Shown here one piece after another: positions 11,405 through 20,584 of a stretch of 64,000 nt of DNA. Position 1 is the first letter of the stretch; every line of letters starts with the position of its first letter. Source of the stretch: Rhipidocladum racemiflorum (lineage: Eukaryota; Streptophyta; Magnoliopsida; Poales; Poaceae); the NCBI GenBank assembly GCA_036346355.1, contig CM070591.1, forward strand, positions 20,134,001 through 20,198,000, given 5' to 3'. The position numbers were made by a program, and so were the translations under genes. The notes under the pieces were generated by a model. The model was not told where the DNA came from, did no database searches, and saw only the letters and a program-made list of their open reading frames with translations.

Positions 11405-12028
11405 TGTGGTGGGCCAGCCAGGCTCATCCCTCCCCTTGGCCAACCGAGCGAAATACCACGTGTCTAGTGACCCACATGAACGATTTTATGAACGCCAACC
11501 TCTTCCTTCGCCCAAGCCATGAGTCCATATTCTAGGGGGTCAACCCCCGGTAAAAGGAGGAGATGGATAAGAATCACCCCTTTTCCCCCCGCAACGAGGG
11601 GAAGTATCCTTCCGTGGCGAAGGAGGGAACCGGAGGGAATCACTCCCAGCCGTGTCTCCCTCCGACGCGAACCTAATGCCAAATCACCAATGTCTGACAC
11701 CCTCCAACAACTCCTCCCAAGTACACAGTGACGTGTCCAGGCAATCTAAGACCCCAACACAAGTGAAATTCCCGTCAAACCCCTATAAAAGGTGCACGAA
11801 CAGAGGGCGAAAGACCCAACGTATGAGAGACGTGAGTCAATAAAAAAATTCAGGTTAGCCCTTGGCAAGAAATAATAAAGAAAAAGAAGGCCAATCAATA
11901 CGGGCATATCCCTGGCCCGCCCTATAAAGCATGGAAGAAGACAGGGTAGAAGCAGGTTCCCCGAAAAACAAGAAGCAGTCTGACGAGTAAGAAGAGAGAG
12001 AGAGACCCGGTGGTTCCACACAACCACA
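11405..12028 (+). repeat. Tat element 3' LTR
   Basis: Exact offset of 11,170 bases from the 5' LTR along its whole length, with no mismatch found by eye. Ends ACCACA before the catat duplication. Confidence 0.95.
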
Positions 12029-12033
12029 CATAT
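12029..12033. repeat. Target-site duplication, right (catat)
   Basis: Mate of the catat at 230-234; it directly follows the last base of the 3' LTR. Confidence 0.95.
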
Positions 12034-12180
12034 CTAGCTAGAATCCCCAGTAACCAACGTCGATTCGGCATTGAGCCAGCGCAACCAAGCAACCATGATG
12101 ACACCAAAGGGTAACACGAATCCTCAAATACCCAGTACCGAACTCTAGAATCGACAGGAGGCAAAGGACTGGGACCTTAC

Positions 12181-12470
12181 CTAGGAGGAATGTCATTGGG
12201 GATCATTGTGCAGTCGTCGCTGTGGACGAACTCTAGCGCAGATCTCCCCGGTGAAGCCGTTGCGATCCCGGGCGATGCCGTCGCGGCTGCGGTCCCGCGC
12301 GATGCCTCAGCGGTCGGGTTCCCACTCGAAGCCGTCGCTTTCCCGCGCGAAGCCATCACCGTCGCCGTCGCGTTCCCGACCAAAGCCGTCGCCATCGCGC
12401 TCCCGGGGGAAGCCGTCGCCGTTGCGGTCCCGGGCGAAGCCGTCGCCGTCGTGCTCCCGGGCGAAGCCAT
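12181..12470 (-). CDS. Host-like gene, putative first coding exon
   Basis: From ATG at 12470 the frame is open to a canonical donor (ctag|gtaag) at 12181/12180. The first two thirds is a low-complexity Ala/Thr/Ser/Pro/Gly stretch made by GC-rich units in multiples of three. The last part (SALEFVHSDDCTMIPNDIPP) is complex sequence and the best evidence for real coding. The exon ends after two bases of a codon, and the exon at 1-125 supplies the third. I do not recognise the protein. The start is uncertain because the repeat is open in several frames, and an upstream non-coding exon is possible. A telomere-like aaccctaa motif sits just upstream (about 12497-12504), as in many plant 5' regions. 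Confidence 0.5.
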
Positions 12471-13009
12471 CGCCGTCGCCGTCGCGCTCCCGGGTGAACC
12501 CTAACGTGATTTGGGTTGGACTCAAGTCTAGTGTGTCTGGTCGGGCCAATCATCCCGTGGGGAAGATAAACCTGTCTCAGCCAGACACAACAACACACAG
12601 GGGTATTTTCGTCACGCCACATGCGAAATGGGCAAGAAAATAAACATAATGGGGGAAAATGACCAAAATGTCATGGGTTGATGAAATTCGAGTGCGCAGT
12701 GTTATTTCATGATACAGGACCCAAATTAATGTCAATTTAGCTGAGGCACTCGAATTGAGTGTCATTGATGCAATTTTCCCCTTGTTGTAGCACCGCGCTG
12801 TCATTGTAGCGCTACAGTGCACGCCAAGAGGTGGCTAATCTCTAAAAAAATAATTAAGTGATAAGGATTAAAGTATTTGGAGATTGGTAGATTTGCATAG
12901 AGATTGACGCAACGGGATGCGTCGCGTCAATCTACACGATGTTGCACAGACCGTGGTATGCAGCACCGCCGCATAGAATTTTTTTCCGTCGCCAACGGTT
13001 GCTGCATGA
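12471..13009. other. Upstream region of the host-like exon, no gene seen
   Basis: Probably 5' flanking sequence of the minus-strand gene. It contains one perfect 10-bp inverted repeat, agattgacgc at 12901-12910 and gcgtcaatct at 12924-12933, with a 13-base spacer. Confidence 0.4.
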
Positions 13010-13514
13010 TATTGAAAATGAATCCTGTAGGTGGGCCCCTTTTGTCAGTGAGTGGAAGAAGTAGGAAATGGAGAACATGGAATCGCAGAAAACCGCTTCC
13101 GTGTGGAGAAGACAGAAGCACAGGAAAGAGAAGGCGGCGGCTTGGGCTGCATGGTGTGCGGGCCGGGACTAGGCCGGAATAGAAGATGGACTGAGGAAAA
13201 CGGCCTGGGATGGAATCGGTTTTTTAAATATTATTTATTGATTTAATCGCAGAAATCAAATTACAAATTTTAAATTAGCAAACAAACTCCGAAAATTATA
13301 AACCTTTCTAGGGAGTCTATTTACATTATTAAAAAATCAAATAAATTATTTCACGATCTGAATCAGATGCAATTAATTGCCAAAATTTCCTTTTTAGCTG
13401 CTGGAATTTAGTAAAACCATTTTCTTTATTGCTGAAAATTTTGAAACTCATGAAAATGCATAAATGATGATTTTTTAAATAATTATAATCTTTTTGAAAT
13501 TTTGGGACGTTACA
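13010..13514 (-). repeat. LTR-like fragment in minus orientation
   Basis: Ends ...gggacgttaca at 13514. On the minus strand this is a typical gypsy LTR start (TGTAACGTCCC), followed by AT-rich sequence like the start of the N and P LTRs. The inner end is not recognisable, so this is a truncated or old solo LTR. The boundary at 13010 is approximate. Confidence 0.4.
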
Positions 13515-13748
13515 CATGCTGTCATGATGCATTAATAAACCAGACAATAAATTTGTACATAATTTTTTGCCTTAAAATATTCCTCATGTTCTGTTATCTT
13601 TGTTTTAAATTTGAAATAAATCATTTGTTTTTACTTCTGCAAGGGGATGGGATTCTTTCGTCATTGTTAATTCAAACATATATCTGGGTCAATCTTGTAC
13701 ACATCAGTAATATCTGCTTTGTTGTTCAAGGAATCCTTGGATCAAGGT

Positions 13749-13995
13749 AAGAGTAGTCCTGGAGTTGTTAGTGCTCAGCATGCTGAGGATCTTCGTCTGA
13801 AGGAGAAAAGGAGAAGAGGACATGAGGTGGCTTATGAAAGTGAAATTTAAGTGAGTTGATAATGTTCACGAGGTTTAGTTTGCTAGACTTTTTTATCTTT
13901 TAATCTACAGAAAAATCTACGTAGAAAGAAACGCTGAAGGTTAAAGGAGCAACGGGAGATGTTAGCAGATAAGAACAAGATGAAGACAGAGCTCA
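13749..13995 (+). pseudogene. Two decayed exons of an unidentified basic coiled-coil protein
   Basis: First exon 13749-13850 reads SSPGVVSAQHAEDLRLKEKR then GHEVAYESEI and a TAA just before a gtgagt donor. After a 60-bp intron with a ctacag acceptor, 13911-13995 reads KNLRRKKR, a stop, then LKEQREMLADKNKMKTEL before a gttcag donor. Splice sites and amphipathic Lys/Glu/Arg-rich sequence support a former host exon pair. Two in-frame stops indicate decay. The family is not recognised. The intron is very short for a plant, which lowers confidence. Confidence 0.4.
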
Positions 13996-14508
13996 GGTTC
14001 AGTTCTTTCAGTAATTTTGTTTTTCTCTTGCAGTTGCTGGGAATTATTTGCAGACAATGTTTGTTCGCATAGTGGTTAGTTACTTGGTCGTTTGGCTAAA
14101 AATAATGACTAATTAGTTAGAATTTGATTTTGGGCTGTTGTCTTTGGTGTTGTTGGCATGAATATTTTTTTTTGTGTCACATCCCTTGTTAGTAAACTTC
14201 CAATATAGCACCACTTGAATACCGTAGTATCGAAATTAGTTTTGCAAAGGGACTTAATTGTATGCACTTTTTTCCTTTTACCCATTAAAACAAAATCATA
14301 CTGATTTCCTGCATAAAATATTGTAGTCAGAGCTACATTTAGTCCTAAGCTTCAAAGAGTTCTCTGCAGGAAAGTAAATGAGGGAAGAAAGCAAAGAAAG
14401 TTCAATGCCTAGTTGATATGGCTTTGAATTTTTTTTAAAAATAATACATTTTTTAAACTGAATTGCGTTTTTAATACTCAGAAAAATAATTGCAAAAATA
14501 ATACGTGG
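13996..14508. other. AT-rich sequence, nothing recognised
   Basis: No long ORF and no repeat boundary. Possibly the continuing intron of the decayed gene before it. The same holds for 13515-13748 on its other side. Confidence 0.3.
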
Positions 14509-14746
14509 TCGCCAAACCGTACGGCGAATACCCTATTTTCGCCGAACCGTGTGGCGAATATCCTATTTTCGCCACACAGTTCGGCGAAAATAGGCTAATT
14601 GCGTAATTAATACCAGTTAACCATGGGCTAGGGTAGTATCGCCGTACCGTCTGGCGAAAATAGGGTATTCGCCACACGGTTCGACGAAAATAGGGTATTC
14701 GCCGAACCGTACGGCGAAAATGTATTGTCGCCAAGCCATATGGCGA
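14509..14746. repeat. Seven near-palindromic 19-bp motifs at 30-bp spacing
   Basis: Motif tcgcc-N9-ggcga (one copy has gacga) at 14509, 14539, 14569, 14639, 14669, 14699 and 14728. The two groups (three and four copies) flank a 70-bp step and together form an imperfect long inverted repeat centred near 14615. The linkers aataccctatttt and aaaatagggtatt are reverse complements of each other. Confidence 0.85.
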
Positions 14747-14920
14747 AAATATACAAATTATACAGCAACTATATAAAACATGGCTCCAAAAATCATAAAA
14801 TAATTATACCGTATTCATATGGTGTTGGATGTTCCATTTGTGCAAAAATATGTAGGAATCAATTGAGTTGAATAAACTAAATAACCTTAAGAAATTTGAA
14901 ATGCATGAAATACTGAAGCC

Positions 14921-16308
14921 CTTTCGGCAGCCTGTAAAATATCACGTTTAAATGTAATTTTTTGCACGAATACTGCAGATTTGCTGTTTTATATATGGAG
15001 TACCATATTATGGAAAATTATTTCATTTACGCCTTTGTTTCCTACAAAAATATACTGCCACAATAACCCTAAGTACTATTATCAACGCTAACTTTTAAGC
15101 TTTTTCGGTAGCCTGTAAAATATCATGTTTAAATGTAATTTTTTGCACGAATACTGCAGATTTGCTGTTTGATATATGGAGTACCATATTATGGAAAATT
15201 ATTTCATTTGCGCCTTTGTTTCTTACAAAAATATACTGCCACAATAACCCTAAGTACTATTGTCAACGCTAACTTTTAAGCCTATTCGGCAGCCTGTAAA
15301 ATGTCACGTTTGAATGTAATTTTTTGCACGAATACCGCAGATTTGCTCTTTGATATATGGAGTACCATATTATGGAAAATTATTTCATTTATGCCTTTCT
15401 TTCCTACAAAAATATACTGCCACAATAACCCTAAGTACTATTGTCAGCGCTAACTTTTAAGTCTTTTCGGCAGCCTCTAAAATGTCACGTTTGAATGTAA
15501 TTTTTTGCACGAATACCGCAGATTTGCTCTTTGATATATGGAGTACCATATTATGGAAAATTATTTCATTTAAGCCTTTCTTTCCTACAAAAATATCATG
15601 CCACAATAACCCTAACTACTGTTGTCAATGCTAACTTTTAAGCCTTTTCGGCAGCCTGTAAAATGTCACGTTTGAATGTAATTTTTTGCACGAATACCAC
15701 AGATTTGCTCTTTGATATATGGAGTACCATATTATGGAAAATTATTTCATTTACGCCTTTCTTTCCTACAAAAATATCATGCCACAATAACCCTAAGTAC
15801 TATTGTCAACGCTAACTTTTAAGCCTTTTCGGCAGCCTGTAAAATGTCACGTTTGAATGTAATTTTTTGCACGAATACTGCAGATTTTCTCTTTGATATA
15901 TGGAGTACCATATTATGGAAAATTATTTCATTTACACCTTTCTTTCCTACAAAAATATCATGCCACAATAACCCTAAGTACTATTGTCAACGCTAACTTT
16001 TAAGCCTTTTCGGCAGCCTGTAAAATGTCACGTTTGGTAATTTTTTGCACGAATACCGCAGATTTGCTCTTTGATATATGGAGTACCATATTATGGAAAA
16101 TTATTTCATTTACGCTTTTTCTTTCCTACAAAAATATCATGCCACAATAACCCTAAGTACTATTGTCAACGCTAACTTTTAAGCTTTTTCGGCAGCCTGT
16201 AAAATGTCACGTTTGAATGTAATTTTTTGTACGAATACCGCAGATTTGCTCTTTGATATATGGAGTACCATATTATGGAAAATTATTTCATTTACGCCTT
16301 TCTTTCCG
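14921..16308. repeat. 181-bp tandem array, about 7.7 units
   Basis: The marker cctgtaaaat recurs at 14931, 15112, 15293, 15474, 15655, 15836, 16017 and 16196, giving a period of 181 except 179 for the last full step. Each unit contains gatatatggagtaccatatt and ccacaataaccctaa. The last unit breaks off at ctttcc (about 16307). Divergence between units is low and graded. The unit is close to nucleosome-repeat length. Confidence 0.95.
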
Positions 16309-17045
16309 CTGATAGAAATAGATGGTAAAACATAATATGAGAAAGTACCCAAAAAGGACAATAACAAAAGCATGTAGATGCAGCCAGCAACCTTAGTACG
16401 CAAACTCAACCTTAGTACGACAGATACAATGGATATTACAACAGTGACAACATTGCTAGGAAAAGTGCCAATAACACTGATTGTAATGGTGGAACAAGTG
16501 ATCGTTCTGCCTATGTTCGTAGAGTGGGAATGATGCCATACATTTTCTATATATTACGTCACCCGTCAATCTTGTGCGATTTGTTCTCGGACACCGCTCA
16601 ATCTCTCTTATGAAAGAGCTCCATGGGCGTGCGCAGTGCTCCTAGCTGCTGACCAATGGGTAGCCTATGCCATACGACTCTGGGGGTGTAAAAAATAACT
16701 TGTTTGTGTGCATTCTGTGGAGTCCTGCCCTCCCATATGGGCATGCCATCCCGATTTCCGGCCCCCCTATGTTAATACCACCCGGGTTCCCAGATGGCCT
16801 TTGTAATGCGTCAAGGATTTGTTGCGTACCGCGGACCTCGGCCAACTGCTTCCCCTTATCCCATACCATTCGAGAGGACGAACCCTCTTGCCCTTCCGAA
16901 GACTTGCCGAGACGCCTCCTCTGTTTCGGCTCGCACTCCACAATATGTTCCAGGAGGTGTGTGTTGGGCTTCTGGTTGTACAACCGAAAACGTGGCCTGC
17001 AGTCAATGCAGTATGCCCGCTGTGGTGGTTGAAGAAACCAAAGGG
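16309..17045 (-). other. Unidentified segment with a 138-residue ORF
   Basis: A minus-strand ORF at 16642-17058 reads PPQRAYCIDCRPRFRLYNQK, HLLEHIVECEPKQRRRLGKS, then GGINIGGPEIGMACPYGRAG and stops at TAG. The composition looks coding, but I recognise no family. Its first residues come from the truncated pol of element M (GVLWFGT is retroelement sequence), so the true unknown sequence begins near 17045 and its own start is missing. The rest of the segment (16309-16640) has no ORF of note and may be its 3' flank. Confidence 0.35.
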
Positions 17046-17072
17046 TGCCAAACCACAAGACACCTTAGGGGT

Positions 17073-18784
17073 CTTCATTAAAGCAATTAGCTTTGCCTTG
17101 CTCGATGTTGGCTCGGATAAGTGTTATGCCCTTGTCCTTCTTTTGGGCTGCTTTGATCTGATCCAAGAGGTCAGATTTAATCTCAAGGGCAGCAAGGAAT
17201 CCCTGATTGACCACTTCTAATCCGAGTCTTCGGAATTCAGCGCAAATAAATCGCTTCGATTCGGTTCAGAAATACAATTGCATTGTGATTTTTGGCTCAA
17301 GGCATCGGCAACGACATTGGCTTTTCCAGGATGATAATGGAGTCCCATATCGTAGTCTTTGATCAATTCGAGCCACCTTCTTTGTCGCAAGTTCAGATCG
17401 GCCTGAGTGAAGATGTATTTCAGGCTCTTGTGATCGGTGTAGATTTCGCAACGATTACCGATGAGGTAATGTCGCCAAATTTTTAGAGCATGCACCACAG
17501 CTGCTAGCTCTAAGTCATGGGTTGGATAATTCATATCATGTGGCCTCAATTGCCTGGATGCATATGCCACCACTCAGCCTCCTTGCATAAGTACACAACC
17601 GAGTCCGAGGCGTGATGCATCGCAATATATGTCGAAGGCCTTGTGAATATCCGGCAGTACTAAGACTGGTGCAGTAGTTAAGCGAACCTTCAGCAATTGG
17701 AAGCTCGCTTCACACTCTGCTGACCACGAAAATTTCTTCTCCTTCTTCAAAAGTTCGGTCAGTGGTTTTGCAATCTTGGAGAAGTTCTCCACGAACCGAC
17801 GGTAGTAACCCGCAAGTCCGAGAAAACTCCGAATTTACGTGATGTCTTGGGCTGTCCCCAATTAAGTATCGATTGCACTTTGCTTGGATCAACTGCAACA
17901 CCGCTTTCCGATAGCACATGGCCTAAGAAGGTAACCTCTTTAGCCAAAATTCACATTTACTGAATTTTGCATAAAGTCGGTGTTCTCGCAGCTTTTCCAG
18001 CAACTGAAGGTGCACTTCATGTTCTTCTTCAGACATGGAGTAGATGAGAATGTCGTCAATGAAGATGACAACGAATTTGTCAAGGTACTCCATGAAAACT
18101 GAATTCATTAGACTCATGAAGTAGGCCGATGCATTGGTTAATCCGAAAGACATGACGGTATACTCGTATAGGCCATAACGAGTGGAGAATGCCGTCTTTG
18201 GAATGTCTCCCACCCTGATTTTGATTTGATGATAGCCCGACCTCAAATCAATTTTAGAGAATACACGGGCTCCGGTCATTTGATCGAACAAATCATCAAT
18301 CCGTGGAAGCGGATACTTGTTCTTGACCGTTACTTCATTCAACGGACGGTAATCAACACACATCCGCAAACTGTTGTCCTTCTTCTTCACAAACAAGACG
18401 GCATCCCAGGGTGAGGAGCTCGGTCGAATGAAGCCCTTCTCTTGCTGCTCCACGAGTTGTTTCTTCAATTCAATCAACTCATTTGGAGGCATCCGGTATG
18501 GACGCTTGGATATCTGGCTGTTCGGGCAGCAATTCAATGACGAATTCAACCTCCCGGCCTGGCGGCATCCGGTAATTCTTCCGAAAGATATCCAGGGTAG
18601 TCACATACCACCGTACATCACTAATCCCGAGAAGTGGCTCATCCTCAAGGCATAGAGATGAGTAGAATCAAAACTAGATGTAAGGACAACTTGCTCGCCG
18701 CTTGCACTTGTGAGGGAGATGGATTTTTGTGCACAATCGATGTATCCTCGATGCTTGGACAACCAATCCATCCCAAGAATAACT
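17073..18784 (-). pseudogene. pol: Element M reverse transcriptase and RNase H
   Basis: 18549-17923 carries the reverse transcriptase: SKRPYRMPPNELIELKKQ, LRMCVDYRPLNEVTVKNK, FSKIDLRSGYHQIKIR and the catalytic VIFIDDILIYS. After frame changes, 17947-17217 holds the thumb/connection (LGHVLSESGVAVDPSK, ENFSKIAKPLTELLKKEK) and RNase H (FDIYCDASRLGLGCVLM, VAYASRQLRPHDMNYPTHD, CEIYTDHKSLKYIFTQ). Linker sequence (LEVVNQGFLAALEIKSDLL, IKAAQKKDKGI) reaches about 17073 before the break. At least four frameshifts. Confidence 0.88.
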
Positions 18785-20277
18785 TCAATTCCCTTCGTCT
18801 CGATCCACGATCAAGTCACTAAATTCTACCCCATTGACTTCAATGCTAATTCCCTGACAAATTTGATCGGTTCTCAACTCCGATCCTGGCGTTCTAATGA
18901 GAAGAGGCGAATGCAATGGTTGGATAGAAAACCCATTATGAGTAGCAAACCCCTCTCGGATAAATGAGTGCGATGCTCCGGAATCAAATAATGAAGTAGC
19001 TGGGTAGGAGTTGACAAAAAGCGTAGCCAACACCACATCTGGCGCATCCTGAGCTTCTTCGGCGGTGACGTGGTTGATGCGACCGTGTGGTTGTGCCGGC
19101 GCGACTCTCGGTGGAGCTGGCTGTGGCGGTGGCGGTGGTGCGGCTCCAGCTACATTCGGCATTCGAGTCCCTGCCGTCGCTGGGTTCCTTTGCGGACATT
19201 GGCGCGCAAAGTGTCCCGGCTTCTTGCACTGGTAGCACACTAGAACTGGGCGGCCTTGAGTGTTACCTCCTCGCTGACTCCCATCGGCATTCGGCGGAAA
19301 TTCTGCTGCGGTGGACGCGCAACAGGTACCGGAGGTCTTGGGGGTGTCGGAGCTTGATAATTGGAAGGCGGGGGACGAGTGGCGCGTGGCGGTTGCGAGC
19401 TGTTGCTAGCCAAAATCTGAGCCGCTCGCTTGCGCTTGCATGACTCTTCCAGCTTTCCCCGCTTCTCATCCACCACTATGGCCTTGTTGACCAAGTGTTG
19501 GAAATTGCGGAATTCCTGTGCAGTGAGCTCCAGCAGCAATTCCTCGGAAAGTCCCTCCATGAAGCGCTCTTGTTTGCGCTCGTCGGTAGAGGTGTCATCA
19601 GGAGCATAACGAGCCAAGTAATTGAACTCGTGAAGATACTCCATGACGGATTTGCCACTTTGCTTCAACGCGAGGAATTTGCGGTTCTTGATGGCCATAA
19701 CACCCGTGGGGACATGAGCCTCGCGGAAGGCTACGCGAAACTCCGCCCACGTGATAACATGATCAGCAGGTTGCATGGCGGTGAAGCTGTCCCACCATGC
19801 GCACGCTGCTCCATCAAGCTGATGGGAAGCATAAAGGACCTTCTCATGATCTGGACACTGAGCAATGGTAAGCTTGCGCTCAATGGTCCGAAGCCAGTCA
19901 TCCGCTTCGAGTGGATCCTCGGCACGGGAGAATAACGGTGGTTGCGTGCGAAGGAACTCGCCGAGTCCTCCTGCGGCATGATGTCCTCCCCCACCGGCAC
20001 CTCGGACAGGGCCCGGGGCAACGGCGGTATTGCGAGCAATCTGCTGCAAGATCAAAGTCTGATTTTGCCGATTCTGCTCAATCATGGCAAGCACTTGAGC
20101 CATGGTGGGAGGTGGTGGAAGTTCCGACTCCGCACGAGGATGGTGCTGATTTTGACGGTGAGATGACTCCGGGTTGTCATGAGCAACCACCTGAGCATGC
20201 TCCTCAGCTGCTTGGGAGCCCGAGGTGTGTGGCCTCGCCCCTTGCTGAGTTTGCGATCGAGTGGTAGCTCCTGCCAT
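18785..20277 (-). pseudogene. gag: Element M gag, zinc knuckle and protease
   Basis: 20277-19240 begins MAGATTRSQTQQGARP and holds the retrotransposon-gag core (DWLRTIERKLTIAQCPDHEK, HQLDGAACAWWDSFTA, FLALKQSGKSVMEYLHEF). A frame change at about 19240 leads to CYQCKKPGHFARQC, a CX2CX4HX4C knuckle, then the protease with LFDSGASHSFI (active site DSG) in 19240-18785. The conserved linker HVTAEEAQDAPDVVL is typical of Tekay/RIRE3-type elements. Confidence 0.88.
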
Positions 20278-20584
20278 CCTGTTGCCAACCCCAAGTTAGC
20301 AACAAGAAACAAGAGAGCAACAACAACATGGAAATTGCAATTCCGAACAGCAAGATACACTTATAGCAATCTACATGAATGCAACAAGGAAAACACACAA
20401 CACAAGCACAAAGCATCAAATGAAGGAAGTTCATAAACTTCAACAACATCCATGAGCAACAACAAAGTTCCGAGACGATAACAAAAGGACATAGTCTAAG
20501 TTACACGACAGAGTCTATTACATAACTTCGAATTAAGATAGTTCTCCCCTACATAGGGGTTACGACTAATTTGACGAAGGCAAC

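Larger units (their letters stand above)
235..12028 (+). mobile_element. Complete Ty3/gypsy LTR retrotransposon, Tat-like (Retand/Grande-type)
   Basis: An 11,794-bp element with 624-bp LTRs (TGTGGT...ACCACA), a tRNA-Asp-like primer site, gag, protease, reverse transcriptase, RNase H and integrase in Ty3/gypsy order, then a tandem array and a long antisense ORF region before the 3' LTR. Placement in the Tat lineage rests on the protease core DGGS, the second archaeal-type RNase H after the gypsy one, and the antisense ORF, all of which are known for Grande/Retand/RIRE2 relatives. The coding region is broken by many frameshifts although the LTRs are identical by eye, so the copy inserted recently and was probably mobilised by proteins made elsewhere. 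Confidence 0.9.
126..12180 (-). other. Intron expanded by a Tat retrotransposon
   Basis: The GT donor (gtaag) is at 12176-12180 and the AG acceptor at 126-127, minus strand. Removing the retrotransposon and one copy of its catat duplication leaves an intron of about 256 bp, normal for a plant gene. The element's pol strand is opposite to this gene; its antisense gene runs in the same direction as the host gene. Splicing across the insertion is untested. Confidence 0.5.

Noticed and set aside
12206..12643. Plus-strand Ser/Arg-rich ORF resembling an RS domain
   Set aside because: It is the reverse reading of a GC-rich repeat that is open in several frames; the minus strand has a splice donor and a matching downstream exon, the plus strand has neither.
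14921..16308. Centromeric satellite
   Set aside because: Only about eight units; length alone does not show centromere function. Kept as a repeat with a test proposed.
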